Source: Mixophyes australis
Taxonomy: Eukaryota; Chordata; Amphibia; Anura; Limnodynastidae
Direction: 5' to 3'
Length of the DNA stretch: 64,000 nucleotides
Assembly: GCA_036250195.1 (NCBI GenBank)
Contig: JAVHZZ010000002.1
Location: 272,619,579-272,683,578 of the forward strand
Both the position numbers and the translations under genes were made by a program. The notes beneath the pieces were generated by a model that was not told the DNA's origin, ran no database searches, and was given only the letters and a program-made list of their open reading frames with translations. Below are positions 46,001 through 58,000 of this stretch, in pieces; the first letter of the stretch is position 1; each line of letters begins with the position of its first letter.

Positions 46001-49000
46001 GATGTCAAAGTGTGCTTGGCCAATCGGGCTATTGGAATATCCACTTTTGGGATAGTCTCCCAGCGAACCACATCTTCCTCCTGCAATGGATACAGGGAAG
46101 AGAACCTTTTGGGAACAAAGAACCTCTTATCAGGCTGTTTCCAGGCTCCTTCTGCAATATCCTTAAGCTCTACGGAAGGGGGAAAACGGATAGCCTTTCT
46201 TTTGGCCTTCTTAAATAGACTTCTGTCTCTAGGAGTAGTATCCTCCAGTCTCACTGCTAAAACCAAATCATTAATAAATTGGCTTTTAGAGCCCTCTTCC
46301 TGTCCCAAAGGTTGAACCTGGTCAGGATCAGAATTCATTCCCCCCTCTTCCTCTGAAAGGACCATAAGGGTATTATCAGATCTAGGCCTCCTTCTTTTAG
46401 CAGGCGGAATGTTTGGGGATTCAAGTAACTGGTTTAGTTTATCCAAACCCTTTATAAATGCTGCAGACCATGCTGGTTCTGTGGGAACAGGGGCTTGGTC
46501 TGTATGAGAAGAGGAAGGTCCTGGTATAGACGTTCCAATAGAACCTGTGGTAACAGGGAGGCCCAACTGAGTACTAGTATTATTAGCCACCGAATAGCCC
46601 TAGCCACAGTAGATAGCAATTGATTAGGTTGAAAAACCATCTGTGCTAAAGAGGAAACAGACTGGGTCAGGGAGGTCACCCAGGCCGGTTCCTCCATCAG
46701 TGGGGCTGAAATATGCTGGGCTTGCGCAGGGGGGACCCCTGCTTCGCAGACAGAGCAGAGCGCCAACGGGTCCTTCTACATTACATTTAGAACATGTAAA
46801 ATATTTTGCAATAGGGCCCTATCCCTTATCTTACATTTCTTAATAAAGGAAGGTACACCAAACACACAGACTTAAATTGTAAATTTAGCTGAGTAGAGAG
46901 AGAGAGATATAAATGTGTGGAGAGAAAAATCTAAAAACTACAAGTAATCAACTAATCTAGATATAAAAGTTGTACTTGTAACATTTTAAACACGAAACAA
47001 TACTTAAGCAAATAGGAGAACTATAATATAACTCCTACTAGCCCACTTGTACACAGCAATACAGAATATGTGTTTAAATAAATCAGATACTTAGCCCATA
47101 GGCCAAACAGGGGAGAAGTCCAACAGCAGTATCCTGGTGCCTGCTCCCTCAGATCTGTTCTCTCTTCCCGGGCTTCTCCTTGGCGCCAGAAGACTGGGAT
47201 AAACCATCTCTCTCTCTGGAAGGAGGGGGAGCTCTATGTGTTAGCTCCCCCCCTTCAGTAATGCTGCCTCTGCAGCGATTCTGTGTCCGAGTAAAAAATT
47301 TAAAGTATTATGTGGCAGAGTAGTGGAGACCTCCAGGGAAGGTCTCCGCAGCGGATAATACCAGATGCCCCCTCCTATGTATGAGGGGGGATCCTGGTAT
47401 AGCCCCCTTCTTCTCTCCTCCGAATCCAAGATGGCCGCCATCAATGCAGTATCCGATAACCGGCGCTCTATGCCTGCAGTGGCAGCGCCGGTTATCGGGG
47501 AGGCTCCTGGAGTGACAGCGGTCCGTGAGACCGCTTGTCACTCTCTTATTCAGGCACCAATTTCTTCAATCTCCTCCTGTCCCTGTCAGTGGGAGCCGCT
47601 GGCTCTCATCTGACAGGGTAGTGCCTGCGCGGCCCTGCTGTGAGTGTGTTCTCTATATTTGAACACACTCCAGCTCTGCCACGTGTAAAAAAAAAAGTTA
47701 AGAATAAAATAAAAGTTAAAAATTACCTACAGTACTAAAAACACTGCCCAACTCCATGGGCACCTAAAAAAAAACCTGACAGGAAGAGGAAGAGGCAGGG
47801 GGATTGTAGAGGGGAGGGGTCTGTCGGCAGTACTAAAAGTTAACTAGTTAGGTGCCAACTCCCCAAGCTCCCTCCACAATCCATGGTAAGCAGTGTCCCT
47901 CAGACTGGATGAAAGAGAAATATTGCTAGCCCCCCCTCACTGCTAGTAAGTGTGTAGACACCATACAAGCCAAAAAGGTGGTTGCCAACTAACCGTGCTC
48001 TGAGCAGACTTTTGCACTTGTCATGCCAATGCTCTGACATTGTCAACAGCTCCTGAAGTTTAGCCATTGCTTTCTCGACAGTTGGATGGGGCATCAGACC
48101 CACACCCAAGTCTATAAGTCTCCTCATCACATCCAGTGTGAGTGTCCCAGTCTCCTGGCAGGCTTGCTGTTGCTCCTCTAACCAGCGTGCCTGTTCCAGA
48201 CGGTCCCGCAAACTTCCTAAGGGTAATTCCAAGTCAAATTGAAAGCTGGAATCAAGAAGCTGCTGCAAGTCACTTGATTGAGGCATCTCTGCTGCTAAAA
48301 GCTTCTGGCTGCGTGTCTGAAATTCCTCCACTCTACTAAGAAGGTCCTTGTAACAAAACAGAACAAGAGATGTCATTGAAGTAAAAACAAAAAAACAAAA
48401 CTAAAATAGCAAAGCATTACAGTGACTGAAACATAATACTAAATGTTCTTTAAAACTTTATACACTAAGTAAAGATTGAGACAAGTCCTAATTAAAACTG
48501 AACAATTACATTACTTGCAAGAATATACCTAAGTTCTATTTTATTTATACCTTGAGATGAGGGGTCTGGCTGATGCTACATGGCAGAGAATGAAGCTGCT
48601 TTACAAAAGATCTGAGCTCTGAAACAGTTAGCTGGTTCTGAGTCTTTCCACCACCTGACCGAAATCTACAATGAGAAAAAGTTGTGCAATCAATCAATGA
48701 CAGAGAGTATAGTCTAAATGCAGAGAAATAAAAGTGAAGAAAGATGTTCTGCAGTACTACGATTGTGTGGTGGCGTTTCTATAAAGAGGTTATTTTTATT
48801 ATAAACAATTTCCACACTCCAATCTATCACTAACCTCTTTCTTTTTACCTGGTATGGCGCTTTCCATTTAACAGCTGCTGTGCCAGCACTCCACACTTCT
48901 CGGCATCCTGTACGACAGCTCGCAGATGTCGGAGGAGGTCATTATCTGGAAATGTATTCGATTCAGATTCCTCTAAAAGCAGCTGGAGGCAGGAGAGCCC

Positions 49001-52000
49001 TAAAAATACAGTTAACAGATCAGAAAGGGCAGAATGGCACAGACTCTCTCAAGTTAAATTAAATCATTACGTAAACTGTATTATTTTTTCACTGAAATTC
49101 TAGTTAATTAAATACCACATATAAACACTAACTATATATGTAGTTAAAACGACAATCTCAGTTTTCTTGAATAGCCAACCTTATATTGTTTAATTCTCAG
49201 TTTTTCTTGCATTTTCCATAAATCAGATAATGCCAAATGACCGCCTTTGAGACACAAATTAAATTAATTTGATTTTTGTACTTTGCAAAAACCTTCCACT
49301 TGAGTGGCACAGGGACTGTGAAAATTATTCACCTCATGGCTTGTGGTGAAAATTATTATTAAGACAAAACTATGGTTATACCTTTGGTTATCCTAATTGA
49401 CTCCATTTGTCCAAAAGCAGTGATCCATAAGGGGAGAAACATAAACAAAAAAAAGCCAAACCATCAATCCACCATGAGAATCTGTAAGTTACATCAGTGA
49501 ATTAAAAACACAAAAAGTACTTTTGTACTACAAAATACACAGATTAAACCAAAATGTCAAAAATGTCTTTCTCCGACATCCTTGGGGGACACCAGGACCT
49601 TGGGGTATAGAGTAGGGACAGACAAACACTGGCACTTTAACTTTAGTTAAAACAAAGCTCCGACTCCTCCCCCTCTATACCCCGCCTCCTGCTAGAGACC
49701 AGTCTAGTTTAAGTGCCCGGCGGGATTTTGATTTATTTTAACTTTATGTTAGCGAAGACTTTGTCTCCGTGGATCTGACAGCTGGCAGCTCTCTGAGCCG
49801 CGTAGCCGGCTGTCAGTCAGAGGTCCCGCTGCCCGCTGTTATGAGAGGAGTCGGGGTAAGCTTGCCTCCACTACCTCTCTTCGGGAGGTGCCTCTTTCTG
49901 CCAGCTCCCTCTCCTCATGTTTTTAGCCCTCCCAAGGAGCCGGGCACAGTCGCCGCAGGCTGTGTCCGTCCTCCTGTGCAGATATAGCAAGGCTTCCTGC
50001 ACACACTGCGTCTGTAGGGTTGGCAGCAGGTAAGTGAAACCCTCTTTCGCTGAGAGAGGGGGGGGGTAGAAATCGCAGTGGTTCCCTGAGCTGGCTGCTT
50101 TTTACTAAAAGCAGTCTTTTTGTTGGTTTTAAGATAAGGTTTCTATTTTTAGCTCAGGGAACAGGGTCAGGCAAGGGTCACTATCTCAGTGAGCCCTGCT
50201 AGGCTCTGGATTGGTTAAGGTGATTGTCAGACTTGGACGATAGCCAGTCCAGAGCTGGGCCCTAGGGGGAGTGGTTTCCTCTTGTGCACTTCCCCCGTGG
50301 TGGTCTCTCACTCCTCGTGTGCAGACACCAGAATAGACAGCCATTTTAAAAGCTCCAGCTTCTCTCCTTTTCTATCCTGTATACTGTAAGGTAAAGGGTT
50401 GGGGGTGGTTTGTAAAACGTTTGTATTTTTATAAATTGGGAAGCTTTTGGCTGTATCTCAGGCTCACTTTATTTTATAGTTTGTGTGCTGCTTGTTATCT
50501 GTATTGCGTGTATTTCACTGTACTGTTTTTGTCCCATCTGTCACCATGTCAGAGAGGGGAAAATCTGTGCGTGGTAGGGCTGGTGTTACTATGCTAAGTT
50601 TCACCTGTGCTGTATGTCACGTTAAGTTACCGTCTGGGCAGTCAGGCGCGCAGGCTCTGTGCATAACCTGTCAGCCCGCGGAGACTACTCCTGTTGAAAC
50701 AGCTGCTGTCTGTTCAAACATGGAGGAGCCTGCCTGGGCTCTGTCTCTCTTTAATACGGTGGAACTACTTGCTCAGAGGGTACAGTCTCAAGTTGCTCAA
50801 TCCTCTGATTCAGCTTCCTCAGCTCAGGTTTTGCCTGTTTCTGCTCCAGTGGAGTCTGTAGAACCAGCCTGGGTACAGGGTCTTGCATCCTCGGTACAGG
50901 TTTTGGTGGCAGTTTCTTCCTCCTTAGAGAGGATGATGCAATCGGCCGCACCGTCTTCCTCAGGTAAGCGGAAAGGGTGGCGGCACCTCTTCTGGGACAT
51001 GAGTCTGATTCTGATTGTGGTTCCCAGGAAGAGGGTGAGTTACCACTGGGTTCTGACATAGATGCTACTTTTCTGGTGGAGGAGGTGCATACTGATCGCC
51101 AGAGTGTGGAGGAGTTAATTCAGGCTGTGCATCAGGTACTTGATATTCCTGAGGAACAAGTTTGTGAGGCTTCTGAATCCTCTCTTTTTGTAAAGCGCAA
51201 GAAAAAGGTGTTTTCTTTCCCAGCCTCTTCCCGATTGGAAAATGTGCTGTCAGAACCTTGGACTTACCCAGACAGGAAGTTTCAGGTGTCTAAGCGACTG
51301 CAGTCGTGTTATCCCTTTCCCCCTGAAGTTCTCACTAAATAGGGGATGCTTCCTCGGGTGGATGCAGCCGTGGCAAGGTTAGCAAAAGTTGCGACTATTC
51401 CTCTTCCTAACCAGGCTACTTTTCAGGATGGTACAGACCGGAAGGTGGAGACCATTCTTAAGTCCATTTTTTGTGGCATCGGGTGCTTCTTTGAGGCCTG
51501 TGTTGGCATCAGCGTAGGTTAACAAAGCTGTTGAACGCTGGTCAGAACAACTGTCTGAATGTTTGTTGGCAGGCAGGCCATCCTCTGAACTGCTTCCTTT
51601 AGTGGAGCAGATTCAGAGAGCGACAGATTATTTAGGAGAGGCTGCTATAGAAGCGGGACTGATTGGAGCGCGCATTTCTGCCTCAGCAGATTCAGCGGGT
51701 CGGACTCTCTGGCTTAAGTAGAGTCTAAAAAGGCTCTGGAGTCCATTCCTTTTTCTGGAGGTGTTTTCTTTTTAACGCAGCTTGACTCCATTATTAGTCA
51801 GGCAACAGGAGGTAAGAGTTCTTTCCTCCCTGTTCAGTGCTCCCAAGTTGTCCCAAGTTGATGTGGATGTCCAGATTTTGGGCCTTTCATTCCGCAGGAA
51901 GATTTCGGGGACAATATTCCTCAGGCCAATCTTCTAGAGGTCAGTCATCTGCCTCTAAAGGTGGTTTGCAGCATGGACGTCAGGCTTGGTCTGCTCGACG

Positions 52001-55000
52001 TCCAGCTGCGAAGCCTGCAGACAAACAGTCTGCATGACTGGCTTTTTTCTCCTCCGCTGTCGTCGGTGGTAGGAGCCCATCTTCTGCGGTTCAGGGATCG
52101 GTGGTGTCAGTCCACTACAGATATCTGGATTTGGGGAGTGGTGAACCAGGGTTACAAGATCGATCTGCTCGGTCTTCCTCCCAGACGGTTCTTTTCCACA
52201 GGGCTTCCGTCTTGTCCGAGAAAACAATTGGCTTTAAAACAGAAGCGATTCATTCCCTTCTTTCATCCGGAGTAATTATTCCAGTTCCTCATTCTCAAAG
52301 AGGTTTGGGGTTTTATTCCAATCTTTTTCTTGTGACAAAACCAGACGGCTCCTTCAGACCGATTCTCAATCTCAAGGATTTGAACACACAGGTCAGAGTG
52401 CACAGCTTCAAGATGAAGTCTTTACGCTCGGTCATTCTCGGCATGGAACAGGGAGAATTTATGGTGGCTCTAGACATCAAGGATGCATATCTCCATGTGC
52501 CTATTTGGAAGGGTCATCAGTCCCTGTTGAGGTGTACAGTCCGGTCAGAGCACTTCCGATTTCAGGCTCTTCCGCTCAGTCTCGCAACAGCTCCACGTAT
52601 CTTCACCAAGATTGCGGTTATGGCTGCTCTGCGAAGGGCCAAGGGAATTCCAATCATCCTTTACCTGGACAATCTACTTTTAAAGGCAGATTCTTCAGAG
52701 AAGCTTCTATTGCATATTCAGGTAGTTATCCAGACCCTGGAGTCGCACGGTTGGATCAACTTAAAAAAAATCCAAGTTGATCCCATCCCAGCGGATTGTG
52801 TTTCTGGGTCTCTTATTCGATACCCCTCTGAGATGGGTGTTCTTTCCTCAGGACAAGATCCTAGCAGAGGCTAGGCCATTTATTTTGCAGTGAGACTCCT
52901 AGGCAAGATGGTCTCGTCTTTCTAAGCGATCCAGTTTGTTCAGTTCGATGCACGACAGTTTCAATTGGAACTTCTGTCACAAAGGAACAAATCCCATCGG
53001 AATCTGGAGAGTCAGGTTTTTCACCCGCCTCCGCAGACACGTCAGTCGCTGATCTGGTGGTTACACAGGCAGAATCTCACCATGGGATGCTTGTTCTCAA
53101 TTTGGAATTGGATTCTGATCACAGATGCCAGCCTTCGAGGTTGGGGGGCTGTCTTCATGCTCGTTTCAGGGGCTTTGGACACAGAAGGAATCCAAACTTC
53201 CAATAAATGTCTGAGAACTGCGCGCAGTGTTTCATGCTCTAAGGAGTGCGCAACACTTGCTGCAGGGAAAGCCAGTGAAGATTCAATCGGACAATGTCAC
53301 AGCAGTGGCATATCTCAACCATCAGGGCGGCACTAGGAGTCCCTTGGCCATGAGGGAGACTCACAGGAAATTTCTGTGGGCCGAAGCTCACGTTTCGGCA
53401 CTCGTGGCCATCTTCATTCCCGGAATAGAAAATTGGGAAGCAGACTTCCTAAGCAGGCAGACTCTGCATCCGGGAGAATGGTCTCTCCATCCGGAGGTGT
53501 TTCAACAGTTGGTGGTGAAATGGGGTCAACCGGATGTCGACATGATGGCATCTCGGTTGAATCACAAGGTTCTCCGCTACTGTTCCCGTGCAAGAGATCC
53601 CGGGGCAGTCGCGGTAGACTCTATGTCCGTCTCTTGGAAGTACTGCTTAGTGTACCTTTTTTCTCCGATAGCCATGCTTCCACGAGTACTGAAAAAGGTG
53701 GAGAGGGTGTTCCAATGCTTCTAGTGGCGCCAGATTGGCCGCGCAGGGCCTGGTACACCAACTCTACTCTTCATGGCAGGTCATTGGTCGTGGCGGTAGC
53801 AAATACGCCCAGACCTGCTAACCCACGGTCCCTTTCGTCATCTAGGTTTGCAATGCCTGGCTTTAACGGCATGGCTGTTGAGGCCAGGATCCTAAGAGCC
53901 AAGGGGTTTTTCGAATCGGGTGGTTCAGACCATGCTCCGTGCTTGAAAACCAGCAACGGACAAAATATATAATCGAATCTGGAGGACATATATTGGTTGG
54001 TGTGAAAAGAAGGGATATCCTACGTCTTCTTTCTGTCTGGCCAGGTTACTGAGGTTCTTGCAGGATGGCTTGGATGCAGGTTTGCGTTAGTTCTCTTAAG
54101 GGTCAGGTGTCAGCTTTTTCGATCTTCTTTCAACGAAAACTTGCTGTCATACCTGATGTGCAAACTTTCATTCAGGGTGTTCTCCATGTTCAACCTCCTT
54201 CTATTCCTCCGGTTCCGCCATGGGATTTGAATTTGGTGTTGATGGCTTTACAGCATCCACCATTTGAACCTTTGAATACGCTGGATTTCAAATTTCTAAC
54301 TTTGAAAACATTTTTTTCTTTTGCCATTTCTACGGCACGCAGAGTTTCAGAGCTTGCTGCTTTGTCTTGCAAGCCTCCTCTGCCAATTCCGGCTTTACCT
54401 GATTCCTCATCTTACGATAATGATGAGTCTATTAGTTATCTTGATGTTGTTCGTGCCTTGCATATTTATGTTAAAAGATCACCGAAATTACGCAAAACTG
54501 AGGATCTTTTGATTCTTTATGATGCTCACAAAAGAGGCTGGCCAGCTTCTAAAGTGATCATTGCTAGGTGGATTACGACTGTTATCCGTCAGGCTTACAG
54601 TGGGGCTGGGGAGCCTGTCCCAGATAATCTACGGGCGCATTCTACAAGGTCTGTAAGTGCTTCCTGGGCGGCCCGCCATGGTGCCTCCAGTGAACAATTG
54701 TGTAAAGCGGCTACGTGGTCTTCTGTACACACTTTCACAAAGTTTTACAGATTTAATGTGTTTGCATCTAGGGATGCAAGTTTTGGGAGAAAGGTGCTTT
54801 GGGCCGTTTCTTCTGAGCGTTCCCTCCCGTGAGACAGCTTTGGGATGTCCCCAAGGTCCCAGTATCCCCCAAGGATGTCAGAAAAAATGGGATTTTTATA
54901 CTTATGTAAAATCCGTTTCTCTTAATCCATTGGGGGTCACCGGGCATCCACCCTTAACGCTCTGGTTTCTCCTTCTGTTGACATGTTGTCTGGTTGTTAT

Positions 55001-58000
55001 GAGAATGATGTGTTAAGTTTATTCTCTTTTCTTTGGTTTCTCTCTATCTCCCTTTCTGTGGGCTTGGTTAAACATAGACTGGGCTCTAGCAGTAGGTGGG
55101 GTATAGAGGGGGAGGAGCTGGAGCTTTGTTTTAACTAAAGTTAAAGTGCCAGTGTTCGCATGTCCCTACTCTATACCCCAAGGTCCTGGTGTCCCCCAAT
55201 GGATTAAGAGAAACGGATTTTAAGTAAGTATAAAAATCTCATTTTTGTAAAGATACAAACTAAAAGTAACAGACAGCTCGACTACATATATATGAATGCC
55301 CATAGCACTCTCCGGCCACTAAGAAATAGAAACAGAACATAAATAATACAGGCCATACCACCTCTGTCTTCACTAAAGAACAAACACCAGTTTCTTCATA
55401 GCACCAAAACTACTCAGCCTGTTCTTTCACTTTATTTTACAACCCAACAATCCTCCTTTTCATATGAGCTGATATATCACAAGATATAGGCAACATGGCC
55501 CAAAGTATGTGAACACCCAATCACATCCATGTGTGCTTACTGAACATCTCATGCCAAACCCCTTTGCTGCTATAAATGTTCTCCACTACCCTAGGAAGAC
55601 TTTCTACTAGATTTTGGAACATGGCTGCAGGGATTCACACCCATTTAGCCACAGAAGCATTAGTGAGGTTGGACACTGAGTTTGGGTGATAAAGCCTGGC
55701 TCGCAGTCCGTGATACAATTCATCAAAAAGGTGTTTGATGGAATTGAGGTCAGGGATCTCTACAGGCCAGTCAAGTTCTTCCACATTAAACTTAGAAAAC
55801 CATTCTTAACAGACCTTGCTTTGTGGCAACAGTTTCTTGTTTCAGCAGGATAATGCCCCATGCACAAAGATGTAAGCACATAATTCTCTAGAACGTCATT
55901 GAATGTTGCAGTATTAAAATTCCACTTCATTGGAGAGAAAAGGCGCAGGCCAAATCATGAAAAACAGCTCCACCAAACTGCAGTTGGCAGTACGTATTCA
56001 GGTAGAAAGCCTTCTCCTGGCATCCGACAAAACCTAGATTTCTCCGTCAGACTACTAGACTGTGAAGCGTGATTTGTCAATCCAGAGATGGGTTTACAAT
56101 GGCAGTGTAATTTACACCATTCCAGTTGACATGACACTGAATATGGTGATCTGAAGATTGCGTGCAGTTGCTCGATCTTGGAAACCCAATCCTTGAATCG
56201 CCTGATTAACAGTTCTTCTGCAGACGTTGTATCCAGAAGCAGTTTGGAACCAGGTAGTGAATAATACAACCAAGCATTTTTACATGCTACGCGTGTCACC
56301 ACTCGGAGGTCTAGTTCCGTCATCTTTTGAGCGGTTTGTCTTAGAAGTTACAACTTCACAATAACAGCACATACAGATAACCCAGACCTGCTACAGCAGG
56401 GTAGAGATTTGATTGGGTGTGGTACGGCATATCGATGCCGAGAAGAGCGACAAGACTCACCCCGACGTGACTATCCCGAAGGAGCTGGTTCCCGACCCTG
56501 AGCGATGACGACTCCTCTTCACTCAGACAGCAGCCAATGACGATGAAGCAAGAAGGCGACTGCAGCTGATGATGTCATTGAGCATGCCGACAGGATTATC
56601 GCTGTTGTTAAGGGGTGAGGTAAGTATGCACCCATGTACAATGTATTTTAGAAAGGATTATACAGTCAAGTCCATAAATATTGGCACCGACACAATTCTC
56701 ATATTTTGGGCTCTATACACCGTTGTAATTCCTACACTGTTCACCTGATTTGGATGTAAATTCCCTCAAATTAAAGCTGAAAGTCTGCAGTTAAAGCACA
56801 TCTTGTTAGTTTAATTTCAAATCCATTGTGGTGGTGTATAGAGCCCAAACTATGTCCCAATATTTATGAGAGTCGGCTAGCCGAAGACATGGCCAGCGGG
56901 AACACCACCTTCCATGTCAGAAACCTATGGTCCGCTGACTGTAAGGGTTCAAAAAGGAGGTTCCTGTAGCATTGATAGTACCAAATTCAAATCCCAGGGT
57001 GCCGTGGGAGGAACAAAGGGAGGTTGAATGTGCAGGACCCCTGTAAAAAAGTAAGGACTTCCGGAAGGTCCGACAGACGCTTCTGGAAGAAGATGGTAAG
57101 AGCAGAGACCTGGACCTTTAAGTATCCCAGCCAGGGCAAATTAAATTTACTTGCCCGGTCGTAACACCATTTAATGTAGATGCGCCAGATTCTATGATAA
57201 ATGCTGGCTGACACTGGTTTCCTAGCCCGTAACAGGGTATTCACCTCCAATCCATTTATCACTGAACGAAGAGACTCCATTCGAAACCGGTCTATTCTCA
57301 GGTGTAGATTTAGAGACTAAGTTCAAAATGGGATGGAAGGAACCGTCCGGTTTTGAGACCATAAAAAGATTTTAATAGAATCCCTGGCGTCTGATTCCCT
57401 GGGACCGGGCAGATTACTACCACCATTTTGCGATCCGGCTAAGACCAGGCCGATTCAGCAATCTCCCTTAACACCTTGCTTTCTGTCATCCAGGTCTAAG
57501 ACCTGTGTCTGGAAATCTGACTCATGCAGAAGTTCCCCGTCCTCCTCTGATGACGCCTCAGAGTCGGAGACCCTGATGGTCCTGGGTAGTCTAAAAAACT
57601 GTTTAAATTATCTATACTGCTAACCAAAGCACTGGAGCAGGCCAGTTCCCCATGGGAAAGGCCTGAAGGAGCCAATGAGGATGGAAGGCCACTTGGACCT
57701 ACACCTGCATTCTCCTCTTGTTGAGACAATACTGCCGTTTGGGCTACACCAACTAACAAAGTAGAGGGGTGCTCCTCTACTAAAGTCCCTTTTGGATAGC
57801 TCAAAAGCTGCACCAGAGAGTCTACAGACTGTTGTAAAGACATTGCCAACTTTGGTACCTCCATGACTATAGGAGCCGAAACCTAAGACTGCGCGGCCTG
57901 TGACCCCGCCTCACAGCCCACATCAGTATTGGAGGGAAACTGTAACCTCCAAGGAAGTCATGGCATCCACTTGGTACACTTGGGGATCCCGTGACCTGGC

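Larger units (their letters stand above)
43081..47920 (-). mobile_element. DIRS copy 6, recombinase core deleted, in kdm5b intron
   Basis: A minus-strand element of the same subfamily as copy 2, lying sense in kdm5b between the exons at 42891 and 47994. Left end AAAACAGGATATATGTAC, right end ...GGATGAAAGAGAAA, ICR at 43323-43423, and the same leader hairpins. The element is 4.84 kb, about 1 kb shorter than copy 2, because most of the recombinase is deleted. Gag's start codon is followed directly by a stop. Confidence 0.93.
49567..55246 (+). mobile_element. DIRS copy 5, antisense in kdm5b intron
   Basis: A plus-strand DIRS of a second subfamily (5.7 kb). The left repeat reads 'gacatccttgggggacacca', then ggaccttggggtatag; the right repeat mirrors it (ctataccccaaggtcctggt) and ends ...AAAAATCTCATTTTT. 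The ICR at 54848-54955 contains complements of both ends. Leader, gag, polymerase, RNase H and recombinase are all present in order. It is the only longer DIRS in the gene with opposite orientation. Polymerase catalytic Asp is mutated and gag has several breaks. Confidence 0.93.

Noticed and set aside
15408..54955. Repeated short palindromic motifs suggesting a CRISPR-like array
   Set aside because: The recurring gcagtgtccccc/gggggacactgc motifs are DIRS terminal repeats and ICRs spaced by kilobases, not a regular repeat-spacer array.
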